A stretch of 64,000 nt of DNA from Streptomyces sp. NBC_01231 (GTDB taxonomy: Bacteria > Actinomycetota > Actinomycetes > Streptomycetales > Streptomycetaceae). Positions within the stretch are counted from its first letter, which is position 1. Every line of letters begins with the position of its first letter. The position numbers and the translations under genes were made by a program. The notes under the pieces are model-generated. The model was not told where the DNA came from and made no database searches. It saw only the letters and a program-made list of their open reading frames with translations. Below, in pieces: positions 1 to 7,253 of the stretch. Location: assembly GCA_035999765.1 (NCBI GenBank), contig CP108521.1, forward strand, positions 3,472,001-3,536,000, in the 5' to 3' direction.

Positions 1-1
1 G

Positions 2-661
2 CAGGGTGCGGCCCACGGGACGGCACAAGGGGGGCCGGCACAAGGGCCGGCGCAGGAGCCTGTGCACGGTGCGCGGGGTGTGCAGGGGGCACCCGAGCCG
101 ACGGCGGCCGAGCCGGAACCGGCGCCGACGCCGGACACGGCAGCGTCGTCGTACGAGCCCGGCCCGCTGGTCGTCGACCGCCGCACCCGGCAGGTCTGGG
201 TCAGCGAGGTGCCGGTCTCGCTCACCCCCAAGGAGTTCGACCTGCTGGCGATGCTGACCGAGGACCCGGGCGCGGTCTGCTCCCGGCAGCAGATCCTGGA
301 CCGGGTGTGGGACCCGCACTACGAGGGCCCCACGAAGACACTGGACGTCCATGTCGCCGCCCTGCGACGGAAGTTGGGCCACTCCGGCTGGATCCAGACC
401 CTGCGCGGGGTCGGCTTCCGGCTGGCGGTGCACACCGGGCCGAAGGAGGCCGCACACTTCGGACCGGGCGAGGGCGTGCACACCGGACCGGTCGGGGGGC
501 TGCACACCGGACCGGTCGAGGGGCCGCACGCAGGACCGGTCGAGGGCCTGCACACCCGGTCCTTCGACGGACTGCACACCCAGCCCGCCGAAAGCCCGCA
601 CACCCGGCCGGCCGGGGGCATGCACTCCAGTTGGGGCGACAGTTGGGACGCACGGCCATGA
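2..661 (+). CDS. OmpR-family response regulator, DNA-binding C-terminal part (5' truncated by window edge)
   Basis: The reading frame is open from the left edge, so the receiver domain lies outside the window. What remains is a Pro/Ala-rich linker, then a winged-helix trans_reg_C domain (LVVDRRTRQVWV, LTPKEFDLLAML, QQILDRVW, VHVAALRRKL, LRGVGFRL). The family normally stops just after the last motif; here about 75 extra residues follow, built of a degenerate eight-residue repeat of the form GLHTGPVE. The stop overlaps the start of the histidine kinase (ATGA), so the two are translationally coupled and almost certainly cognate. Its target is unknown. Confidence 0.9.
   Translation, partial: QGAAHGTAQGGPAQGPAQEPVHGARGVQGAPEPTAAEPEPAPTPDTAASSYEPGPLVVDRRTRQVWVSEVPVSLTPKEFDLLAMLTEDPGAVCSRQQILDRVWDPHYEGPTKTLDVHVAALRRKLGHSGWIQTLRGVGFRLAVHTGPKEAAHFGPGEGVHTGPVGGLHTGPVEGPHAGPVEGLHTRSFDGLHTQPAESPHTRPAGGMHSSWGDSWDARP
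427..624 (+). repeat. degenerate 24-bp coding tandem repeat (HTGPVEG-L type octapeptide)
   Basis: About eight units of roughly 24 bases encode variants of HTGPVEGL at the C-terminus of the response regulator. Unit length is a multiple of three, so copy-number changes keep frame. The His, Gly and Pro content predicts a disordered tail. Confidence 0.75.
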
Positions 662-2157
662 CCCGCCGACTGCTGGTCAGCTATCTCAGTCTGGCGGCGC
701 TCGTCCTGCTCTGTCTGGAGATCCCGCTCGGCTTCTTGTACTCGCGCGGCGAGCGGGAGCGGGTGGTCACCGCGGCGAAGGACGAGGCCGAGTCGGTCTC
801 GGCGTACGCGGCGCTGTCCCTCGCCACCGGGCGAGCCGCGCAGGACCTGCCCGGCCGGGTGGTGCACTGTGCCGCCCGGATCGGCGGGAAGGTGGTGGTC
901 GTCGACGGTACGGGCACCCCCCTGGCCACCTCGCACCCGCTCACCGCCGAGACCTCGCACACGCTGGCCTCCCGCCCGGGCATCGCGGCGGCGCTGCGCG
1001 GCACGTCCACGGTGGACGTCCGCACCTCCACCATCGGCGGGGTCCAGTACCTGTCGGTCGCCGCGCCCGTCGGCCACGGCGTCCGGCCGGAGGGCGCCGT
1101 CTGGCTCACGGTGCCGACCCAGACGGTGCACCAACGCGTCCACCACATCTGGCTGTTGCTCGCCCTCGGCGGTCTCGGCGTCCTCACCACGGTCACCTTC
1201 GCCGCGTTCGCCATCGCCCGCTGGACCGGCCGCCCGATCCGCGAACTGGAGCGCGCCACCCACGAGTTGGCGATCGGTGGCCGAGCGGCCCCGGTGACGG
1301 TGACCGTGACCAAGGGCCCGCCCGAAGTCCGCAGCCTGGCCGCCGCCTTCAACCGTACGGCGGCCCGTCTCGCCCATCTCCTGGACTCCCAGCACGCGTT
1401 CGCGGGCGAAGCCTCCCACCAGCTGAAGACCCCGCTCGCGGCGCTGCGGCTGCGCCTGGAGAACCTGGAGCCGAACATCTTGGACCGGGGCCGCTCCAGC
1501 CTCACCGCCGCCGTCACCGAGACGGACCGGCTCGCCCGCATGGTCGAGGGACTGCTGGCGATGGCCAGGCTGGAGGAGGACGCGGCGACGCCGGGCCCGG
1601 TCGACATCGGCGCGGTCTGCGCGGAACGCCACCACACCTGGGCGCCGCTCTTCGCCCAACAGGGCGTTTTCCTGGTGCTGTTCGCGGGCGGCGTGGGTCC
1701 GGTACTCGCCCTGCCGGGGTCCATCGAGCAGATCCTCGACAACCTGCTCTCCAACGCGTTGCGTGCATCCCCGACCGACACCACGGTGACCATCGAACTG
1801 CGTCCGCACGCCCCGTCCCGGCGCGCGCTGCGCGACACCCGCTCGTCCTGGGTCGACCTGCACGTCACCGACGAAGGCCCGGGCATGACGGCGGAGCAGC
1901 GCGCCCGCGCCTTCGACCGATTCTGGCGCGCGCCGGGCGCCCCCAAGGGCGGTACGGGCCTCGGCCTCGCCCTGGTCCAACGGCTCGCGCACGCGAGCGG
2001 CGGCGAGGCGAGCCTGCGGGCCGCGGGCACGGGCGGCCTGGACGCGGTGATCCGCCTGCCGTCCGCACGGCCGTCGCCGAGCGGCCACACCATGGGCAGA
2101 ACGGGCCCGCGCCGCCGGGAGGCACCGACGCGGATCGGGGCCGGGAGCCGTCGCTGA
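658..2157 (+). CDS. two-component sensor histidine kinase
   Basis: Membrane kinase of 499 residues, partner of the preceding OmpR regulator with which it shares a 4-base ATGA overlap. It has TM1 at residues 8-27, an extracytoplasmic sensor region of about 130 residues, TM2 near 160-185, a HAMP domain, a HisKA dimerisation helix with the phospho-acceptor His254 in ASHQLKTPL, and a HATPase domain with N box (NLLSNALRASP), G1 box (VTDEGPGM) and G2 box (GTGLGLALVQ). All catalytic motifs are intact. The signal is not evident from sequence. The start is fixed by the overlap and the hydrophobic N-terminus MTRRLLVSYLSL. Confidence 0.93.
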   Translation: MTRRLLVSYLSLAALVLLCLEIPLGFLYSRGERERVVTAAKDEAESVSAYAALSLATGRAAQDLPGRVVHCAARIGGKVVVVDGTGTPLATSHPLTAETSHTLASRPGIAAALRGTSTVDVRTSTIGGVQYLSVAAPVGHGVRPEGAVWLTVPTQTVHQRVHHIWLLLALGGLGVLTTVTFAAFAIARWTGRPIRELERATHELAIGGRAAPVTVTVTKGPPEVRSLAAAFNRTAARLAHLLDSQHAFAGEASHQLKTPLAALRLRLENLEPNILDRGRSSLTAAVTETDRLARMVEGLLAMARLEEDAATPGPVDIGAVCAERHHTWAPLFAQQGVFLVLFAGGVGPVLALPGSIEQILDNLLSNALRASPTDTTVTIELRPHAPSRRALRDTRSSWVDLHVTDEGPGMTAEQRARAFDRFWRAPGAPKGGTGLGLALVQRLAHASGGEASLRAAGTGGLDAVIRLPSARPSPSGHTMGRTGPRRREAPTRIGAGSRR

Positions 2158-2404
2158 CGGCGTATCGGCGCCTGGAGCCGCGGTGTCCGCAGACCAAGTG
2201 GCCTCTGGAACCGTATGACCACCGGTCATGTGGACCGTACGCCCATTTTACGACGCGTCCATGACGCGTCTGCCCCGAGCGTCTTGGGCTCCTGACCGCC
2301 CCTGACCGCGCCACCCCGCCGCCGATCGATGGCGGGCCGGTCACGACACGATGTGGAGCTGGTGCCACTGCCGGAAAGGTTCTGCGGTCGGCGCCGTCGG
2401 ATTC

Positions 2405-3124
2405 TTATGGCGAATGTCCGAGTGAGGCCAGCGCAGTGGGTTGTACTGCGCCGACCGCGGCCGAGCCGCGTAGCAGTTCGGCCAGGTCATGGGGCTGTGC
2501 CTGTTCATTGGTCGGAGCCACTGCTGCGATCCGGTCCAGCCGGAAGCCCCGGCCGGCCCGGCGCGTGCGGCACCAGGCGATGAGGTACCAGCGGCCGCCG
2601 GCGGTGAGCAGTCCGGCCGGTTCCACGACGCGGTTGCTTTCGTGTCCTGCCGCATCGGTGTAGGACAGCCGCAGCACCGTGTTGCCGGCAAGGGCCTGCT
2701 CCACCGCGCTACGGATCGCGGAGTCGCTGCGCGTCGGCAGGGTGACGATCCGTGCGGCGAGTTCCTGCGCCGCCGCCGAGGCGGGGCCGGTCATTGCGGC
2801 TGCGATCTTCTGGGCCGCGGTGCGGGCCGCGCCCACGTAGGGGGTGGAGGCGTCGGCCGTGGCGAGCGCGGCGATCAGTGCCGAGGCTTCGTCGACGGTG
2901 AGGCGGATCGGGGGCAGGGTCATCGCCGGATCGATCGACCAGCCGCCGCCCCGCCCGGTTATGGAGCGCACCGGGACACCGGTCTCCATGAGAGTTTGCA
3001 GGTCACGCTGCACCGTGCGGGTACTGACGCCGAAGCGCGTGGCAAGCGCCGCGACCGTCAGCGGCCGCGGCGCCGCCGCGCGCAGGTCCTCCACCAGCGC
3101 ATAGAGCCGGGCAGTTCGGTTCAT
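2405..3124 (-). CDS. YafY/DeoR-type transcriptional regulator with WYL domain
   Basis: A 239-residue protein with an N-terminal HTH (TVAALATRFGVSTRTVQRDLQTL), the typical linker RGGGWSIDPAMTLPPIRLT, and a C-terminal WYL domain (WYLIAWCRTRRAGRGFRLDRI). WYL regulators are known to respond to small ligands or nucleic acids. The start MNRTARLYALVEDL is chosen because the HTH family begins this way; an upstream in-frame extension has no homologous look. It lies 16 bases behind the hydrolase gene on the same strand, so the two probably form an operon and the hydrolase product or substrate may be the effector (inference). Confidence 0.88.
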   Translation of the reverse strand: MNRTARLYALVEDLRAAAPRPLTVAALATRFGVSTRTVQRDLQTLMETGVPVRSITGRGGGWSIDPAMTLPPIRLTVDEASALIAALATADASTPYVGAARTAAQKIAAAMTGPASAAAQELAARIVTLPTRSDSAIRSAVEQALAGNTVLRLSYTDAAGHESNRVVEPAGLLTAGGRWYLIAWCRTRRAGRGFRLDRIAAVAPTNEQAQPHDLAELLRGSAAVGAVQPTALASLGHSP

Positions 3125-3140
3125 GCCACTGACGCTATCT

Positions 3141-4106
3141 TCACGCGGTGGCCAGGAATTTCCGTTCCCGCCCGAGTTCCCGGTCGGTGATGGCCAGGGG
3201 GAACAGAGTGAAGCCGTGCATCGCGCCGGCGACGACGCCGAGTTGCACGGGCGCACCCGCCGCCTGCCACCGTTGGGCAAGGAACAGCGAGTCGTCCAGC
3301 AGCGGATCCTCGGTGCCTACGACGATACGGGCGGGCGGCAACCCGTTCAGGTCCGCGAACAGGGGCGACACCTTGGGATCGCGGCGCTGCTCCTGCCCCA
3401 TCCCGGGCGTGAACAGCTCGTAGCTGCCCCGGATCGTGTCGGTGTTGCTCAGCAACTGCCGCTGGCCGAACGACCGTTGGCTCGGTGTCATCGACAGGTC
3501 GTAGGGGCCGAAGAGCAGGTGGGCCCCCCGGAAGGCGCCAGAGATGCCGTGCCGGTCGCGAAGGCGCAGCAGCGTCACGACGCTGAGGTGGGCGCCGGCC
3601 GATTCACCGCCGATCAGCAGCCGGTCGGTGCCGAACTCGGCCACAGCGTGTGTCACCAGCCATCGGGCAGCCGCTTCGCAGTCCTCGGGCCCGGCGGGGA
3701 AAGGGTGTTCCGGGGCGAGGCGGTACTCCACGCTCACCACGGCAAGCCGCGTCTGCTCGGCGAGCCGCCAGAGCCGCTCGTCCTGTCCGTCCGCGGAACC
3801 GAACGCCCAGCCACCTCCGTGGATGTGCAGGTAGACGCCGTCGACGTGGTCCGGCACAAAAACCCGTACCTTCACTCCGCCCTCGACAACGCGGTCTCGG
3901 CCGTGCGGCAGTCTGACGGGTGGCGTGTCACCGCCGAGCCGGTTGCGTCGCAAAAGCGCCAGCGTGGCTGCGCTCGGCGCCTGCCCTCGAGCTGGACGGC
4001 CAGCGGCGGCAGCCTCAAATTGCTCGTTGAAGGCCAGGGTCTCGGGGAGGCAGTCCTCATCCGTGATCGTCATGCCGTCGACGGTCGCAGCTGCCCGCGA
4101 CAGCAC
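3141..4106 (-). CDS. alpha/beta hydrolase, hormone-sensitive lipase family (esterase)
   Basis: HSL-type esterase/lipase, about 320 residues, cytoplasmic with no signal peptide. The oxyanion-hole motif HGGGW (in LHIHGGGWAFGS), the nucleophile elbow GESAG, the acid in the GTEDPLLDD region and the catalytic His in GAMHGFTLF are all present. The GTG at 4106 has an AAAGGG sequence about eight bases upstream; an ATG at 4073 is the alternative. Substrate is unknown; the family hydrolyses short-chain esters or lactones. Its transcript probably continues into the WYL regulator. Confidence 0.9.
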   Translation of the reverse strand: MLSRAAATVDGMTITDEDCLPETLAFNEQFEAAAAGRPARGQAPSAATLALLRRNRLGGDTPPVRLPHGRDRVVEGGVKVRVFVPDHVDGVYLHIHGGGWAFGSADGQDERLWRLAEQTRLAVVSVEYRLAPEHPFPAGPEDCEAAARWLVTHAVAEFGTDRLLIGGESAGAHLSVVTLLRLRDRHGISGAFRGAHLLFGPYDLSMTPSQRSFGQRQLLSNTDTIRGSYELFTPGMGQEQRRDPKVSPLFADLNGLPPARIVVGTEDPLLDDSLFLAQRWQAAGAPVQLGVVAGAMHGFTLFPLAITDRELGRERKFLATA

Positions 4107-4343
4107 CCTGTCACCCTTTCTTTGTGAGCTGCGTCATACTCCTGCTGCGCTCCTGGCGTGACCGGGATCGAACACCGGGGCGTGCGTTGAGGCGGCGCTG
4201 ATCGCCCGTGCCGGCGGATGCCCTTTTCGCCGCGGACGCGGCCGCGTTCGGGCCAGACGGTCACGGGAACGTCGCACACTGGAACAACGCCCCTGACGCG
4301 AGGGGTATTGCAACGAGCGGTCCAAAATCGCTAAGGTCGCGCC

Positions 4344-4946
4344 ATGGCCCGACCGAGGACGTTCGACGAGGAAGGTGCCCTGGACGCGGCGATGCGCACG
4401 TTCTGGGAGAAGGGCTACGAGTCCACCTCCACGCAGGACCTGTGTGACGCCACAGGACTGGGGCGCAGCAGCATCTACAACACGTTCAAGAGCAAGCACG
4501 ACCTCTTCGAGCGCGTACTGGCCCGCTACATCGACTCCACGACGACCGCCCAGCTGGCCGTACTTGAGGACACCCGACACAGCGCCGCCGACCGGCTGCG
4601 CACCCTCTTCGCCATGGTCGTCGACGGCGAGACAGCGACGGAACACAGGACCGGCGGACGTGGCCGTGGCTGCCTGACCGTGAACACCACGGTCGAGCTG
4701 GTCGCCCGGGACCCGCGGGCGGCGGACATGCTGGACCGCGACACACGGCGACGGCTGACGGCACTGCGCGCGGTGCTCGAGGAAGGCCGGCGGGACGGCA
4801 GCATCACCTCCCCCCGCGACACCGGAGCGCTTGCCCGCTTCATCAACGCGGCGATCGGCGGCATGCGCATCTCCAGCCAGGGCGGTGCCGACCGGGCCGC
4901 ACTGGAGTCGATCGCCGACATCACCATGGACGCACTCACCGGCTGA
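4344..4946 (+). CDS. TetR/AcrR-family transcriptional regulator
   Basis: A 200-residue repressor with the N-terminal TetR HTH (TFDEEGALDAAMRTFWEKGYESTSTQDLCDATGLGRSSIYNTFKSKHDLF) and a C-terminal ligand domain ending MRISSQGGADRAALESIADITMDAL. It lies 85 bases upstream of an MFS exporter on the same strand, a standard arrangement for drug- or metabolite-inducible efflux. A candidate operator sits in the short gap before the exporter, and related half-sites sit upstream of this gene. The ligand cannot be predicted. Confidence 0.92.
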   Translation: MARPRTFDEEGALDAAMRTFWEKGYESTSTQDLCDATGLGRSSIYNTFKSKHDLFERVLARYIDSTTTAQLAVLEDTRHSAADRLRTLFAMVVDGETATEHRTGGRGRGCLTVNTTVELVARDPRAADMLDRDTRRRLTALRAVLEEGRRDGSITSPRDTGALARFINAAIGGMRISSQGGADRAALESIADITMDALTG

Positions 4947-4989
4947 CTGCGCACGCCGCGGGGAGCCGCATCCAGGCATGCCCAAGTTT

Positions 4990-5005
4990 TGGACTGATCA
5001 ATACA
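4990..5005 (+). promoter_or_regulatory. candidate TetR operator upstream of MFS exporter
   Basis: The 16-mer TGGACTGATCAATACA is an imperfect inverted repeat (6 of 8 positions) centred on TGATCA. It lies between tetR and the exporter. The half-sites GTATTG (4305-4310) and GGTCCAA (4319-4325) recur, in inverse order, upstream of tetR itself. Confidence 0.4.
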
Positions 5006-5031
5006 TAATGAACCTCGAAGGAGACCGACCC

Positions 5032-6249
5032 GTGCCTCGTGCCGTATACGTCCTGGCACTCGGCATCTTCGCCATGGTGACCAGCGAGTTCGTGGTCGCC
5101 GGGCTGATGCCGCAGATGGCCGAAGGACTGGACGCGACCATCCCGCAGATCGGTTACCTCATCACCGCGTTCGCGGTGGCCATGGCCGCCGGCGGCCCCT
5201 TCCTGACCGTGTCCCTGATGAAGTTCCCACCCCGTACGGCGCTGATGGTGCTGTTCGTCATCTTCCTCGCCGGCAACGTACTGGCCGCCACCGCGACCGG
5301 CTACGGCACGATGATGGCCGCGCGGATCATCACCGGCATCGCCTCCCAGGCGTTCTTCGGCGTGGGCATCTCGATGTGCGCCCAGATCACCCGCCCCGAG
5401 GTCCGTGGCCGCGCCATCGCCGTCGCGATGAACGGCCTCATGCTCGGCACCCTGCTCGGGCTGCCCCTCTCCACCCTGGTCGGCGAGCGTTTCGGATGGC
5501 GGGCCGCGTTCTGGACCATCACCCTGATCACCGTGATCGCTGCCGTGACCACCCCGTTCGGCGTGCCCCGCATCGACCGCGCGGAGGGCGGCGGCGGCTT
5601 CCGCCAGGAGCTCGGCGTCTTCAAGAAGCCCAAGATGTGGCTGGTGCTGTCCAGCAGCACACTGATCATCGGCGCCACCTTCTCCGCCTTCAGCTACTTC
5701 AACCCCATCCTCACCGACGTCACGGGCTTCACCACCGGCACCGTCCCCCTGCTTCTCATCGCCTACGGCGCCGCCACCGTCATCGGCAACAACGTGGTCG
5801 GCCGCTTCGCCGACGGGCACACGGTCCCGGTCCTCGCCGTCGGCCTCACCCTCAACACGCTGTTCCTGACGGGCTTCGCCCTCCTCGCCGACGTGCCCGC
5901 CCCCGCCGTCATCTGCATGATGGGCATCGGCCTGGTCGGCGTCACCATGAACCCGGCGATGGTGACCCGCGTCCAGCGCACCGGCAACGCAGGCCCCCTG
6001 GTCAACACCGTGCACTCCTCCTTCATCACCCTCGGCATCATCCTCGGCTCCTCCATCGGGGCCGTGGTCATCGACGCCTGGGGCCTGCGCGCCCCGCTCT
6101 GGCTCGGCGCCGTCATGGCGCTGGTCGGCCTGGCGACCGTCCTACCCGACCTCACCCGCCGCACCACACAGGGTGCCGACCCCGTCGCCTTGTCCGCCCC
6201 GCGCGACGAGGGGAACGACTTGGCACCCGTTGATCAGGCGGCCCGGTAG
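5032..6249 (+). CDS. MFS transporter, DHA1 (AraJ/Bcr-like) efflux family
   Basis: Twelve-helix major facilitator of 405 residues. The first helix reads VYVLALGIFAMVTSEFVVAGLMPQM, typical of DHA1 efflux pumps. The GTG at 5032 is chosen because GAAGGAG at 5017-5023 precedes it by eight bases; ATG codons at 4978 and 5008 lack such a site. It is placed to be controlled by the upstream TetR protein. The substrate is probably a drug or end product exported by proton antiport (family knowledge). Confidence 0.88.
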   Translation: MPRAVYVLALGIFAMVTSEFVVAGLMPQMAEGLDATIPQIGYLITAFAVAMAAGGPFLTVSLMKFPPRTALMVLFVIFLAGNVLAATATGYGTMMAARIITGIASQAFFGVGISMCAQITRPEVRGRAIAVAMNGLMLGTLLGLPLSTLVGERFGWRAAFWTITLITVIAAVTTPFGVPRIDRAEGGGGFRQELGVFKKPKMWLVLSSSTLIIGATFSAFSYFNPILTDVTGFTTGTVPLLLIAYGAATVIGNNVVGRFADGHTVPVLAVGLTLNTLFLTGFALLADVPAPAVICMMGIGLVGVTMNPAMVTRVQRTGNAGPLVNTVHSSFITLGIILGSSIGAVVIDAWGLRAPLWLGAVMALVGLATVLPDLTRRTTQGADPVALSAPRDEGNDLAPVDQAAR

Positions 6250-6289
6250 CGAGCCGACGACTGTGCGAGCGCCAGGTCACCCGCACTCC

Positions 6290-6430
6290 AGTGGTTCGGG
6301 GGCGTGTTGGGCAGGAAGCTGGCACTCGTGCTGGTTCCGTTCAACGGCACGGCCCCGCTGTGGGAGGGCCTGGTGATCCTCGCCGTGATGTTCCTCGGCA
6401 CCGCCGTCCACCGTGCCGAGAGCGGTCAGA
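6290..6430 (+). pseudogene. possible remnant of a membrane protein gene
   Basis: In one frame this stretch gives ALVLVPFNGTAPLWEGLVILAVMFLG, which looks like one membrane helix and part of a loop, followed by sequence with no protein character. There is no plausible ribosome binding site or complete domain. It may be the eroded end of a transporter; it may also be chance. The remaining bases from 6250 to 6505 show nothing else. Confidence 0.2.
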
Positions 6431-6505
6431 ACACCTGGCGCTGTGCGGCCGGCACTGCCTGGCCCATCGGCGCCGGTGGCGCGGCGCGGTCGCCGCGGCC
6501 TCCGG

Positions 6506-6985
6506 TCATGCGACGTCCCGTGGGTCCGGCGCCGGCCCGTAGTCCTCGCCGTGGTCCTTGGTCAGTGCGGTCAGCAGTTCGGGATCGGAGTGGACCTCGG
6601 CGGTGTGCTGCCAGGCGATGAGCAGTTGGGCGACGGACGCGCTGTTGCCGATCGAGTCGGCGGCGCGCATGGTGTCGACCAGTTCGACTGCGAAGGCGTG
6701 GAGATCGGGCTCGGGCAGGAAACGGACCCAGGGGAAGGCGTCCGGCAGTATGTCGAGGAGCAGTTCTGTGCTTCCGGGCTCGCGGCGAGCCATCGCGGAC
6801 AGCATCCGGGTGGCGGCCGATACCACGGTCTGGTCCTGCTCGGCCCGCGCCGCGGTGGTGAGGACCAGGTCCTCGCCGTCTCTCCGGTGCAGGAGCAGTC
6901 TCGGTGATTCCTTGAGCCGGGCAAGCGTCTGCTTGTTCTTGTTCACCAGCTCGGAGAAGTTCACGGCGGCGTTTTCGATACCCAC
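6506..6985 (-). CDS. Phd/YefM-like antitoxin-type protein, apparently without toxin
   Basis: A 159-residue protein whose first 50 residues resemble the prevent-host-death fold (VNFSELVNKNKQTLARLKESPRLLLHRRDGEDLVLTTA), followed by an alpha-helical domain seen in Streptomyces homologues. Classical Phd antitoxins are about 80 residues and are followed by a RelE/Doc toxin. Here the gene ends against the exporter region and no toxin-like gene is found on either side, so it may act as an orphan regulator or as a solitary survivor of a toxin-antitoxin pair. Confidence 0.7.
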   Translation of the reverse strand: MGIENAAVNFSELVNKNKQTLARLKESPRLLLHRRDGEDLVLTTAARAEQDQTVVSAATRMLSAMARREPGSTELLLDILPDAFPWVRFLPEPDLHAFAVELVDTMRAADSIGNSASVAQLLIAWQHTAEVHSDPELLTALTKDHGEDYGPAPDPRDVA

Positions 6986-7091
6986 AACTTTGAAAGTACT
7001 TCGAAACTCGCTGGGCCGCCATCACCCACAAGAGGGGTGCAGGCCTGGCGGAAATGCGGCAGGACGGGAACGCCGCAGAAGCAACGCCGAA

Positions 7092-7122
7092 AGGGCGGCA
7101 CCCCCGCACAGGGTGCCGCCCT
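7092..7122 (-). terminator. rho-independent-type hairpin downstream of ppdK
   Basis: AGGGCGGCACCC at 7092-7103 and its exact complement GGGTGCCGCCCT at 7111-7122 form a 12-bp stem with a 7-base loop. It lies 130 bases beyond the ppdK stop on the minus strand. The T-tract is poor, as is usual in Streptomyces. Confidence 0.65.
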
Positions 7123-7253
7123 CTCTCGTGATCCGGAACCGCCGCCCATCGGTGAGGGTCGGTCGGGGACGGGCTGCGGTTCCGGCGTTCAGCGGGCCAA
7201 AGCCAAGGCCACGGCCACGGCCACGGCCACGGCCCAGGGCCAAAGCTCAGGGC

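Noticed and set aside
7205..7236. CCACGG hexamer run downstream of ppdK
   Set aside because: Short simple repeat without symmetry or neighbouring signals; listed here only for completeness.
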